In this document: piece by piece, positions 51,801-61,485 of the stretch
Layout: each line of letters starts with the position of its first letter
Position numbering within the stretch: the first letter of the stretch is position 1
Assembly: GCA_033032175.1 (NCBI GenBank)
Contig: CM065309.1
Coordinates: 3,782,001-3,846,000, forward strand
DNA length: 64,000 bases
Reading direction: 5' to 3'
Origin: Saturnia japonica
Lineage: Eukaryota; Arthropoda; Insecta; Lepidoptera; Saturniidae
The notes under the pieces: model-generated
What the model was told of the DNA's origin: nothing
Seen by the model: the letters and a program-made list of their open reading frames with translations, nothing else
The model's database searches: none
Position numbers and translations under genes: made by a program

Positions 51801-54800
51801 TGTTTTGGTTATGTACGTATAAAAAATCATTTATGTATATGTAATTTTGTAATAAAATTAAAATACTTAGTAAAATAAAGTGAAAAGATACTAAATTAAT
51901 CCAAATTTTTTTATCTTTACATAATTTTCAAGAAAAGCAATAAATGAAAAATATGTTTTTTATTTTCCTGGAGTATTAATAGATGGCGCTGTACGGCTTG
52001 GTTTAAATTATCATGAATATGATTTGATATTTATTGTTACACATAATGTGTATTTTCTGCAAGTACTTATATTAATAATTTAAGGATAGGCTTTTATTAT
52101 TATTATGAAATGTTTTTAGATAGTTTTTAACGTTATTTTTATACGTATAAAATAATTAAAAATATCTATTTGATCTAAATTTTCTACGATAGATGTCGTT
52201 AATTGATGTATGCTCTATCAAGATTTTTGTTAAATTGCACTAAACAGGCATACTATTCACTGGAAATAACGAATTATAAAAATAAAGTTATTAAATAAAA
52301 TTAGCTTTTCGTAAAGGATGGTTAGCATTTTAGATTATTTTAGTTTAGTATTCTCAAAGCTTAAGACGGTCAAATACCGTAACGTGAGAATGAGGTGAGG
52401 GGAGATTTTATTTAGTCGCCGTTTTTCATACACTAAATATGCCACGCGGGAGAAGTTGCGGGCACAGCTAGTATTTAGATATGCTGATTATTTATACATA
52501 GTAAATATATAATTTGGGAATTAAATCATAAGTATCATCTCTTTACAAAATTAACAAAGTATACCAATATCACAATCCAAACAGTCCTGTGATTTTTGCA
52601 CATTTGACCCAACACATGGTTGTCCTCCGTTGAGTGGTCGTGGTGCTGTGCAGGTTCTTTCACGCTTCCGACCTGTGCGACCTTCTCTACCAGGACAACA
52701 TTCACTCCAGGGAGTTCTTTCATGCGCTTCCGAGCTGTGCACCATTCTACTAGACAAAAGTAATTAATTATTCACTTTAGTTGAGAACATTGTAAGTATC
52801 CAAGCCACTATTTAACTAATGACAATCCTGCAGATAAAATTCATGCTAGTTAGTATTGATTTTATATTGCAAAAAATTGGACGTAGAGTATTTTTCCGTA
52901 TTTTCTAAGTTCAGCGTTTAGCCACAATCTCATTTGATGTTAAGTGATGATGTGTTCCAAGATGATAACACGCCGTGGAACAGGCTCTCAAGTGGAGCTG
53001 CCGGGACACCTATAGGTATTGGGCGACAGATTTTCAACTAATGGGTTGTAGGTAAACAGTTGGGCATTATTAGAAAATGCCAAACCACCCACCAACCACC
53101 ACCGTGATGTCATTTAATCACGATGTTTATCTACAACGAAAGTAAATGCTCAATATACGCTTATTACAAATATATACTACACTCTCAAATGATAAATAAT
53201 TATTCGTCATATAGGTACAGGATTCAAATTGTGTTCGAATAACTCGAAATATGCAAATTATTTCTAAATATTTTGAATAATTACTTATAATTTTTGAACT
53301 ATAATTCGATTCGAACTTGAAATAATTTATGAATTTTCCCATTATTTTTTTATATACCAAATCAGAGTCAGTTTTTCGGAATTTAAATCAAAATTTTCTA
53401 TTATTTAAAAATTATTCAAAAGTTATTCGAACTAATCAAATCGATTTTCGGATTGAATAGTAGTAGTCATATTTGATTCGATTTCAATGCTATTCGCACA
53501 GACTCAGGCAATGTGTTTCTATTTCTACGTACCGAAAACTGTGAGTAGAGCAGGTTCTGAAAGCCTTTTCCCAGCTAAATTTTCGGCGACACAGGTGTAG
53601 TTCGCCATGTCCTGCAAATGACTTCAAAATTAAATTACGTTTCAAACTTTTTTGACAACACATTTTTGGCGGCTATGAATTTTATTATTCAATAGTAATC
53701 GTGTAAAAGGAACAGACCAATAACTTTAAACTTTGAATTTCAAAATAACTTTTACATTACTTCTAGAATAACATTATAATTGTCTTTGTTAAACTTTTAT
53801 GTTAGTGTAGAAAGATCACTATCAGCCTAATCGGCATCGCACGTTGTGTAAGCAAGGTGTACGACAGATTTATATAATTTATAGAAAGTATTTTTAGGTT
53901 TTACATGTTCATCTTAGATCACGCAAATCTTAACTGAGGCTCGTGGTGGATTATATATATCCAGCTCGGCAGACGTTATTCTTGTTGTTCTGCTCTTCCA
54001 GTAATTAATGGCTCGCCTACAGTGCCACCTATCGGATCCTAACCTATATATGAATCATCATATCTATAATAAATATATTATGAGAATATAATCTAATTCG
54101 ATCAAGTCGTTAGGAAGTTACACGATCACCAACATAGCAGACAAATAAAAGTTTAATTCTGTTTGTACTTACTAAATGTAATTCTAAAAACGTGTACAAA
54201 CCAAGTCTGATAAATTAACATACCAATAAGGTGGCCTGTTTGATGCCCAAATCACCTTCCTTTGTAATCTGAACATTGTCATTAACAACGATTGGGGCGC
54301 CATTCTTAAGCCAATAGAACTCTGCAAATGGTGCAGCTGGTGGTGGTTCACATCGGAAACTAACCGATGTGTATTGTTTGACTAGCTGTGATTGTGGAGC
54401 AACTGAGAACAGCTTTTTTATATCTACAAAATTTAAAGATAATCTATACAAATATTGTAGATTTTATGATAATTGTTTGTTCAGGGTAAAAAAATCTTTT
54501 TACGCTTTATAGCCCGTTTTTATAGAGGAAGGTTAAATGTTATCTAACATCACGCTATGGCCCTTAGAAGAAGAGCATTTACCATACAAAAAGTACGCTA
54601 TATATACGAGAACGGGAGGGCCGTCTGAGTTTTCTATCAGTAAATCAAAATTTTATTAAAATTAGACGATTCTGAAACCTCTGGTTACATCTAGTAAATA
54701 ATTTTATTTTTATTTTAATGGATACTCCAACAATATTACACATTATACAGTATTATTAATTAATTATTACATTCAAGATAAGATTTTAATGGAATCACTA

Positions 54801-57767
54801 TCATTTGTCCTTGGCCTAGATTACAGATTACAAAAAAAATTTATTGAGTGAATCTTTCAATATTGATTACTGATTGATTAAATCGTATAACTACATTTTG
54901 CCCTGTGGTAGCATACGACAATTGTTTTCAACCAAATCGCGAGTACCATACACCAGGTTATAATAAAACTCGTTCCATATCCAGTAATCAAGTGGGATAT
55001 TAGGGTAGATACTCAACTGGGTTGCGAACGCCACGTAAAGGGTGATAAGCATATCACATTGAGTATATTTTGGTTTGTAGTGTTTCGGGATCATCCAGTG
55101 TATACCTATGCCAAGAAGCAAGCCGGCATGACACCAACAACCGGCGATGGATTTCTGATCTCTCGGTAGTCAGCCCTGTTTTTAAATTCTACTATGTTTA
55201 CTGTCAGGCATAATGCCGTTATGTGCTACGATTAAAAACACATTTATATTATTGTAAATATGGGCGTCATGTATAATTTTAATACAATCATAAAGAGATT
55301 ACTAAAGTATTTCGGAATCAAAGCACTTTGTATTGGTTACTAAAAATATACGATATTAATTACTATAGTTTAGTTTAGTAAGTAACTTCCTTAATCTCGA
55401 TTTTTACTGTTGTTGAAATATTTGGTAATGAACATACTTACAAGCTATATCAACGGTAGCCGGTTGACTTCTAATTTGTCCTCGACTCGTCCAAGCGAAG
55501 CATGAACACTGGTATTTATCATTACCAAAGTATTCCTCGACATGTTCCCGTGTAACCTTATGCTCTCCTTCTATTATCCTCACTCCAGTTTGCGGGTCAA
55601 CGAACTCAAAATTAGTCGCTTGAGTTTTAACGCCATTGCATTTAAAATATACCTTCAAAGTTACATTTGTCATTAACATCAGCTTGAAACTATATTTAAT
55701 TTTAACTGCGACTTTCACAAAAAACAGGAATTTATTTTCAGTTAACTGAGTTATAATATAATATTTTTTTCAATGGCTGTGGACGGAAACAAATTGACGG
55801 TTTTTTTTCAGCAATCTATGTATAATATATGTTCATCTGTTCCCGCATATCTTCTAAAGTACCTATCATAATTTGACAAATGAGGTATTGTTAGAAACGT
55901 CTAGAAGGTTATAGGCTATGTGGCGTCACAAAAAATAATAATATGGCGCTCTCTAGGTACATAAAGTTCTGTATTGAAACATATTTTTTTGTGATTTGTG
56001 ATACCACTTCTAAAATCTATAAATCTATATCCAAAATCTATATCATATTTTTCAGAGCACGATGCTTTCCGTATTCAAGTTATAGTTTTTAAACTTATCT
56101 ACTTATATAGGCGTAATGGAAATCTAGCCAAAAATACCTATATTACTAATGCTGTCGATCTAAGTAAGGAATATATAAAGAAAAAAAAATTAATGAACGA
56201 ATCATACTGTCTTTACCCGACTGCTTAGATGGAGGTATGTACTCTGTATGTATATATGTAGATATTGATGTGAAAACTTTTTTTATACAACTAAAGTGAT
56301 AAAAAAGCGCCTAACTTCAGAGGTATCATTACTGCGTTGCCGACCTTGAAGCCCCTTCCCCAAGGAACTTTGTAAACCCTAACACTGCAGGAAAACAACA
56401 CAAGGTTATTTAGATGCGATTTCTGTAGGATGACGGTATTTTACCAGTAGGGCTGCTCCAAGTAGGCAAAAATTTCCAAAGAGATTTCTGTTTGCCCCAC
56501 CTCTCTTTATATCAATTTTTGCAAACAATATTATTTATAATTTTTTTTACTTCGCCTGCCTACCTTTATGACTTCACAAATTATTTATATATATATATAT
56601 ATATATACTATAGGAGTATATTTAATTATTTGCTTGAGTAAATGTTAAAGAAAAAAAAATGTAGTGAACATTAATTTTTTGATTTTTTTTAATAGATTTA
56701 TCTAAAATGTCGCTTGTTTTCCCTTTTATCTTTGTACTCTGGTTTTTTATTTTGTTTTAAATAATTTAAAGTATTTATTAACTAAATCTCACCTAATCTT
56801 TACTGTGGTAACGAGTAAATCCGAAAAATTAGAATAGTTCTCAAAGGCAGCTTCCGAAAGACACAGACAGTTGCTTAAAGATAGATTTTAGAAATTAGAG
56901 TGAAGGAAACTAATCGAGTTTTAGAAAGTAAAGTTATATAATATTTTATAATTCTATTCTATAATATAAGTTATTCCATATATTCTTGTATAATTTTGTC
57001 ACTATATATTATACTAACACAATGAAGAACGAAAATTATGAAATAATGTATTTTTACTCACTTCTAAAGCATTAGCAGCACGACATTTTAATGTAGCAGG
57101 TTTATTTTTGACAACATAAGTGTTCTCCGGTTCTAATAAGAATATTGGTAAATTATCCGTAGTCGTGTGTATAGGAATTTTATCATCTGAGCCTGTCTCT
57201 AGATGAACATTATTTTTTACTGTTGCTAAATCTGGTGAATCTTTATAATTTGATTCTTTGGTTTCGTAATCGTAATCGTTTTCATCGTCATCGTCATCTT
57301 CATCTTCATTGTTTGTGAAAACTGGCGGTAAAAAGTATTCTTTGCCTTGTGAATAATGATTGGCTAGTGAGAGAGGTATATCGTCACTATCCTTAACATT
57401 CACATCTGTATGTTGGTTTCTATCTACAATCAAATAAACATAATATGGTTGTGAGATTAATTATTTCTGTCAAATGTAAACCTGACTTCACATTAATGGC
57501 TGAATATTAACAATTTATTTTTGGAAAATTAATAAGGCTTTTATAATTAATAATTATTTTATATTTATAATTTATAATTAACAAAATTCTAACTTTAATT
57601 TTAATTCCATATCTCGGTAAAGAATAAAACAGATATCAAAAACTGATAATTTGGCAACCATTTATTTGTAACAACGTATTTCTTTACTTACTTTTTGCTG
57701 TATTCTGTCCATTCACCATAAATACCAAATGTATTATAAAAACATTTATCCAAAAATTCACTTCCAT
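44721..57767 (-). CDS. unc-5: UNC-5 netrin receptor, 13 coding exons, complete
   Basis: UNC-5 proteins are single-pass receptors that mediate repulsion from netrin in growing axons and migrating cells. The coding exons are 57767-57692, 57423-57062, 55652-55442, 54423-54224, 53611-53529, 52749-52565, 51059-51003, 50931-50770, 49951-49820, 49149-48981, 48025-47919, 47539-47288 and 45862-44721. All phases join, for 3138 nt and 1045 residues. Domain order: signal peptide 1-24; acidic linker about 62-75; Ig1 about 118-216 (C139, C195); Ig2 about 217-310 (C241, C290); TSP1 about 322-371; TSP1 392-435; membrane segment about 451-471; ZU5 from about 620; UPA from about 733; death domain about 958-1041 with the GNDWRLLAEKL and MGRIDCATVVE motifs. 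This is the full insect UNC-5 order. One intron has a GC donor, and exon 5 has two overlapping donors. Several introns hold SINEs and other repeats. The 5' UTR was not located. The identity is very secure; single exon ends could be off by a few bases. Confidence 0.95.
46390..46625 (+). mobile_element. tRNA-derived SINE C, in unc-5 intron 12
   Basis: A-box-like TGGCGCAGTGGTATTAAACC and B box GGGTTCGATCCCC lie at tRNA-like spacing. A non-tRNA body (TTGTGTGATGAGCGT, GGTCGTGTGCGAAATTG) follows. It sits in sense orientation to the plus strand, opposite to unc-5. The body shows it is a SINE, not a tRNA gene. Confidence 0.8.
47288..47539 (-). CDS. unc-5: unc-5 exon 12: start of ZU5 domain
   Basis: Residues 583-666. 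After a Ser/Asn-rich linker it contains the ZU5 opening GDWLNLNKCGVSMYVPDG and the RPLLQEG edge. Acceptor TTTTAG|CCGGTT, donor AGAAG|GTGAGA. Confidence 0.93.
47919..48025 (-). CDS. unc-5: unc-5 exon 11: cytoplasmic linker
   Basis: Residues 546-582, beginning SYIAPIDHE and continuing through a Ser/Asp-rich linker. Acceptor TTGCAG|TTACAT, donor GAGCT|GTGAGT. An internal GATCATGAG|GTAAGA also looks like a donor, but using it would break the frame into exon 12. Confidence 0.82.
48981..49149 (-). CDS. unc-5: unc-5 exon 10: juxtamembrane cytoplasmic region
   Basis: Residues 490-545. No folded domain is seen. It is rich in Arg, His, Ser and Thr and ends HLYEVPQLAN, a tyrosine-containing motif that could be phosphorylated (inference). 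Acceptor AACAG|GTTCTA, donor AACAG|GTAAGA. Confidence 0.88.
49820..49951 (-). CDS. unc-5: unc-5 exon 9: transmembrane segment
   Basis: Residues 446-489. A hydrophobic helix (WPLLIVLSIAFLIFIIVSIL) is followed by the positive stop-transfer KYLKIKM, which fixes the cytoplasmic side. Acceptor TTGCAG|GTTCAT, donor CATCAG|GTAATA. Confidence 0.93.
50770..50931 (-). CDS. unc-5: unc-5 exon 8: second TSP1 module
   Basis: Residues 392-445. RWSQWSEWSRC gives the full W-x-x-W-x-x-W ladder, followed by TRRRRC and paired cysteines. The only donor that keeps frame with the membrane exon is GATG|GCAAGT, a GC-AG intron. The nearby GTATTA would shift frame into stops. Confidence 0.92.
51003..51059 (-). CDS. 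unc-5: unc-5 exon 7: 57-nt linker between TSP1 modules
   Basis: Residues 373-391 (DLYVDGNYELADESSDVLL), an acidic spacer. Acceptor TTTGCAG|ATTTG, donor TCTAG|GTATAA. Length is a multiple of three and both flanks have the same phase, so the exon could be skipped without breaking frame. Confidence 0.8.
51265..51520 (-). repeat. Dispersed repeat with TCAGTCAGTCAGTCA motif in unc-5 intron 6
   Basis: CAGCTGTGCCAGCGACTCCG at one end and TTGATAGATCAGTCAGTCAG at the other are typical of a widespread lepidopteran repeat. It separates exon 6 from exon 7. Confidence 0.55.
51600..52475 (+). repeat. Dispersed repeat in unc-5 intron 6, GGGCACAGCTAGT tail
   Basis: GTCTGTCTGTCGTTATGTTT, AATTTAATGAATTTTGGTAT and a distal GAAGTTGCGGGCACAGCTAG define one degraded repeat, or two joined ones. 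The middle is featureless AT-rich DNA. Confidence 0.5.
52565..52749 (-). CDS. unc-5: unc-5 exon 6: first TSP1 module
   Basis: Residues 312-372. It holds TPWSECC, then GRKRERTCTAPRPLNGG and CVGSNVQKSQDC, a TSP1 fold with only one of the usual stacked tryptophans. The acceptor is a tandem TCTAG|TAG|AATGG, so an alternative start at 52746 removes one codon. The donor is ATTG|GTATAC. Confidence 0.87.
52915..53130 (-). mobile_element. SINE D fragment in unc-5 intron 5
   Basis: AGCCACAATCTCATTTGATG, AAGTGATGATGTG and GGCGACAGATTTTCAACTAA match the reversed tail of SINE D. The tRNA-like head is largely lost. Confidence 0.65.
53529..53611 (-). CDS. unc-5: unc-5 exon 5: end of Ig2
   Basis: Residues 284-311, starting DMANYTCVAENLAGKR with the second Ig2 cysteine C290. 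Two donors overlap at the 3' end: TTCG|GTACGT (exon end 53533) and GGTAC|GTAGAA (exon end 53529). Only the second keeps frame with exon 6. The first, closer to consensus, keeps frame with exon 7. Confidence 0.85.
54224..54423 (-). CDS. unc-5: unc-5 exon 4: most of Ig2
   Basis: Residues 217-283. It carries the SFRCEPPPAAPFAEFYWLKN core of a C2-type Ig domain and ends GDLGIKQATLL. Acceptor TTTGTAG|ATATAA, donor TTATTG|GTATGT, phase 0. Confidence 0.93.
54935..55235. repeat. Dispersed repeat E copy in unc-5 intron 3
   Basis: CAACTGGGTTGCGAACGCCA, GTGTTTCGGGATCATCC and CAACCGGCGATGGATTTCTG match the copy at 43980-44270. Confidence 0.65.
55442..55652 (-). CDS. unc-5: unc-5 exon 3: rest of Ig1
   Basis: Residues 147-217. 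It begins VYFKCNG and contains KVTREHVEEYFG and YQCSCFAWTSRGQ, hallmarks of the first UNC-5 Ig domain, which takes part in netrin binding in the family. The acceptor (TTTGAAG|GTATAT) has a poor pyrimidine tract but is fixed by phase and homology. The donor is GCTT|GTAAGT. Confidence 0.92.
56320..56515 (+). repeat. Dispersed repeat F copy in unc-5 intron 2
   Basis: CTGCAGGAAAACAACACAAG and CCAGTAGGGCTGCTCCAAGT match repeat F. The left part is degraded. Confidence 0.65.
56588..56609. repeat. AT dinucleotide repeat in unc-5 intron 2
   Basis: About 22 bp of TA repeat. Confidence 0.9.
57062..57423 (-). CDS. unc-5: unc-5 exon 2: acidic linker and start of Ig1
   Basis: Acceptor TTGTAG|ATAGAAAC, donor TTAGAA|GTGAGT, residues 26-146. 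It holds a strongly acidic stretch (EDEDDDDDENDYDYE, about 65-79) and then the first Ig strands with ENTYVVKNKPATLKC, which is typical of UNC-5 Ig1. C139 is the first disulphide cysteine. The acidic linker is low-complexity, so its length may vary between individuals. Confidence 0.93.
57692..57767 (-). CDS. unc-5: unc-5 exon 1: start codon and signal peptide
   Basis: The ATG is at 57767-57765. The 25 codons encode a hydrophobic leader (MEVNFWINVFIIHLVFMV) followed by NGQNTAK, a plausible signal peptide ending near residue 21-24. The donor is AAAA|GTAAGT and one base carries over to exon 2. This start was chosen because the leader belongs directly before the acidic linker. Non-coding exons may lie further upstream. 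Confidence 0.85.
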
Positions 57768-58498
57768 TTATAAACTTATTTAATGACGGAGCATTTAAAA
57801 TAACAACTTTTTCGTCGCCATCATTCTCTTCCATAACTGCATTAACTTGATTCTGACTTGTATTTTTTTCTATTTATTATTATATATTAAAAAGATAATA
57901 TACAATTAATTTTTTTTATCACATTCACTAAAACTTTTTTATTACTTCACGAATGTTTTCTATTTTTCTTTGTATAGTGCACAGTTTCACCAGCTAAATT
58001 TCCTTAGTTTATGTTTGTGTAAGTAAATAAATCGGGATACAATTTTTTTAATACTCAAATCATTTATTACATACTTAATACTGAAAATCTAAAAGCACTA
58101 AAACATTTACACGTATTTCAGTGATCCTATGTAATTTAAATATTCAAAACGTAACGAATCTCGTAAAAGTTTACAACGCTATTCCGGTATTCGAGACAGG
58201 TGTTCACACCACACCAAATACTGAACAACTGAAATAATTTGGTCTGTGTGAACGTTTTCAACCCCTATTAGACTTCACTGCGCATGCTCAAAAGTTTTAA
58301 ACGCTTCATAAAGACATCGTTCAAAGTTTTCAAGGGATATTGTCCCTTGCTGTATTTATCACTTTACTATAAAGTATACTGCTAAATACATTGTTCAATA
58401 GCGTATGTATGAGGACACACCTTTATTTTGTGTTAATGAGAACCTAGGTCATTTGAACAAAATGTAATTAAATTAATATTTTTATTTATAGTGTTGAA

Positions 58499-59122
58499 TA
58501 ACCCGTTTATCGAGAAAGGCTATAGGCTATATAAGATCACACTAAGATTAATAGGAGCGGATCATCAATGAAAAATGTTGCAAAAACGGGGCAAATTTTA
58601 TCCTTTTCAGAGCTTCTATTGTGTGCGCTGCGTAAATGGTTAAAGTTACGCAAAAATCATGCGTAACGAAATTGTTTCTTTTAAAAATTTAAAATCATGC
58701 GTAACGAAATTGTTTCTTTTAAAAATTTAGAGATACTTTATAGTTGATTGAATACAACCTTTTTTATGGTAATAAAATTTGTTCTAAAATAATGCATTAC
58801 TTGCGAAGGTGTCTTTATAAACATGGTATTAATCCTTATCGAAATAAATATACGTTATTCATCACAAGTATTTCATTTTGAACAAAATTGCCCTGTACAT
58901 CATTTGATTCGAATGAATATCTTAGGAGATATAACAATTTTAAAATAATTCCGCAGCAAAATAATGACGAAGTAAGTACCGCGTGTGCATTTTTATTATG
59001 CAGAATGATGATGAATGCATTTGGTGATGGGAAGGCAATGGTGGTCAAATAGTTCGTAGATAAAACAAAGAAAGTTTCAGCTTATTTAGAATACAATTAG
59101 AATATATATGCCTACGATCCAC

Positions 59123-59176
<54 letters not shown>

Positions 59177-59212
59177 GTGACGCAAGCGAAGTTGCGCGAG
59201 TCAGCTAGTAGG
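58499..59212 (+). repeat. Dispersed repeat B with internal expansions
   Basis: Second copy of repeat B, lying between unc-5 and the serpin gene. It has a 38-bp tandem duplication (58653-58690 and 58691-58728) and a long TC microsatellite before its tail AGCGAAGTTGCGCGAGTCAG. Confidence 0.75.
59121..59174. repeat. TC/CT microsatellite
   Basis: About 54 bp of nearly pure CT repeat inside repeat B, likely polymorphic. Confidence 0.95.
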
Positions 59213-59342
59213 TTATAAAATGCAAAAATATGTTTTTTTCAATTCTGACTGGAAGTACCACTGATCAGCGCGTTTAAACAAACAATACTTTGAACTTTAT
59301 TAGTAATGATTTAATTTTAAATATTATATTACATAAATCAAT

Positions 59343-59348
59343 TTTATT
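59343..59348 (-). terminator. Possible serpin polyadenylation signal
   Basis: A minus-strand AATAAA lies about 84 nt after the serpin stop codon. Its position is plausible. AT richness lowers the weight of this evidence. Confidence 0.4.
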
Positions 59349-59431
59349 ATGTGTATTCTAATTTCTAATATGTATGTCATATTATGTTGATCTATATTAA
59401 ACATAACGTGTAACACGAGATGATGGTACTC

Positions 59432-59559
59432 TTAGTCGTTAGGAGACGAACAAATTCCGGTAAACAGTTGTTGAAGATTCACATTCACAAAGAACAAAAA
59501 TGGTCGATCAACATTAAGTATTATTGGTTTATGTAATGACAATTCCACTGCACTCAAAA
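59432..59559 (-). CDS. Serpin last exon: reactive loop and C-terminus
   Basis: Acceptor TCTTTCAG|TTTTGA. It encodes the variable loop (VLSAVELSLHKPIIL), the conserved DRPFLFFVNVN strand and the end LFTGICSSPND, with TAA at 59434-59432. Counting from the hinge, the scissile bond would fall near AVE-LSL, so Glu or Leu would be P1; this is uncertain. No second loop exon was noticed in the 1.6-kb intron upstream. Confidence 0.9.
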
Positions 59560-59999
59560 CTGAAAGAGAAATAAAAAAACAATCACATATAATAATAAAT
59601 CAACAGTATTGTTAAATAAGTTTTTAAGATCAAAGTCCATTTGCATAAAAGTCAACTAATTTACAGTTGGGCTGGGCTTTGCCAACTTGTCTAGTTTATG
59701 CCCGACAAATGACATTTAAATTCGATGGATTGACTATTTCTTCCTCAGTTTCTATATACCAGTTTTTAGATTTACCATCTATTTTTGTAGCTGCTGTTAC
59801 GATAGGGTGTGATTAGCAAGAACCACCGCGCGGCGTACGATAACGGCTGGTATTTAGAGGTGTGCTACTCAAAAATCAGTAATAAACCTAGGATATTACC
59901 GAGCACTGTTTAATGTTAGTTATAACACTAAAGTAAAAAATGACTTTTTTATAGGACTAAAGTGGCCGAGGAATATCACGTAAACTTCAAGTATTTTTT

Positions 60000-60190
60000 T
60001 ATTCCCGTCATATATTAGCTGTGATTGCTCGGCGTCTACGGATTCTGCGTCGATCGACGTGAGTTCGTATCCCTGCAGTGAGCCTGAGCTTTCAGTGAAA
60101 GAAAACATCGTATTGAAACCAAAGCATACCCGGCTAGCTAGCCTTTTCCCTAAAGTTGAAAGTTCATCGCCAAGCACCAACTTTAGGTGT
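60000..60190 (+). mobile_element. tRNA-related SINE D copy, in serpin intron
   Basis: It contains GATCGACGTGAGTTCGTATC, CCTGCAGTGAGCCTGAGC and TCAGTGAAAGAAAACATCGT, matching SINE D. Confidence 0.7.
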
Positions 60191-61158
60191 GTTCTATACT
60201 ACTATACTTGAGAGAAAAAACACGATTAAAAAGTTTTTTTTCCTTTTTGTGATTTCCAGACGACGTACTTAAATATTATCTTGCCTATGTCACTCCCACA
60301 ATTAAGACGAATCTAAGGACATCTCGTATGCTAAAATTCATTAAACCGTTTTTAGTCCATAGAGCGTACATTCATTACATACGATCGAAAAACAAAACCA
60401 TCCTTTTTCGCAGTCGGGTAATGAAAATACTGCCGGTTACTGCAATGCCTTACCGACACCAGTAAAAGTTCGTTTAATTTTATCTAATCAAGGTAATAAT
60501 GGAAAAATAAAAACAGCATTTTATTTTTCAAAGTTAAAGCTTACAGACTAAAGATCGTTACAAATGCCCACAAATAACTGTTCTCTATTAGATTTGATGT
60601 ACTAAAGAAATGGTTGATCCGCGATTAGTTTAATTTCGTTTAAAGGAAATAGAACAGGTTTAATATGTATGACTGAAATGTCAATATTAATTTAATATTA
60701 AACCAATTATAACACAAAGTTTGTTAATCCAACAGCAAGATTTCAATAACCACATTCAAGTTGCTACGATTTTCTTAAGAAATATTAAAATTTTGACAAA
60801 CTGATAATAGAACCACTGCCTAAATCTGTAATTATTTAATACTACTATATGTATTTTTTATCTTAGTAAGCTATACTAGAGTTATGGTAGTAATACCATA
60901 AACGCAAATACACATAATTATATTTTTCTAGTCAGTAAAATAATGCTATAGATGTTCTTTAAGCACGAGGTAATTTGAATTGGTTGAATTTGAATTTACT
61001 CTTGTTTCTTTCATAGGAAAGCCTTACGTTCTTTACGTACCTACATATAAAATTAATTTCCTCTGTAATGAACAGGGGAAGATTTCCATTACAAAGTTAC
61101 AAGGCATATTATAAATATTCATGAAATACAGTTTAAGATTTACAATTAGTATTTTTAC

Positions 61159-61300
61159 CTGATGATGCAGCGGCTTCAGTTCCTATCTCATTTACTTCTA
61201 TAATGGCATTCTGTATAGCTTTTGAAACATATAGTTGCTCATTTTTCACTATTTCAGTTAGTTCTGAATCTTGATTGTTGAATATATTTTTGACGCCAAT
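61159..61300 (-). CDS. Serpin exon with hinge region
   Basis: The exon encodes 47 residues, from IGVKNIFNNQ through LYVSKAIQNAIIEVNEIGTEAAASS. The EVNEIGTEAAASS hinge, with small residues, is typical of inhibitory serpins. Acceptor TTAATAG|ATTGGC, donor ATCAG|GTAAAA, leaving one base for the loop exon. Confidence 0.92.
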
Positions 61301-61324
61301 CTATTAAAAAAGAATGATTTTAAA

Positions 61325-61485
61325 TCTTTGTTGGTTTAGCCCACTATTTCAACCAGATGTTAAATGTCAATGTAGCCCAAGATGGTACCAAGCCTAGTAG
61401 AAGGCTGACTTCCGAGTGCAGCTATCGGAACAGACCTTTAAGTGCTTGGCGATAGATTTTTAACATTTGGGTAGTACCTTGTTAT
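61325..61485 (-). mobile_element. SINE D tail fragment in serpin intron
   Basis: It contains the reversed tail features GTAGCCCAAGATGGTACCAA and CTTGGCGATAGATTTTTAAC. Confidence 0.6.

Noticed and set aside
52535..52723. Minus-strand ORF starting MKELPGVNVV in unc-5 exon 6
   Set aside because: It is the wrong frame of the first TSP1 exon; the TSP1 cysteine pattern is in the other frame.
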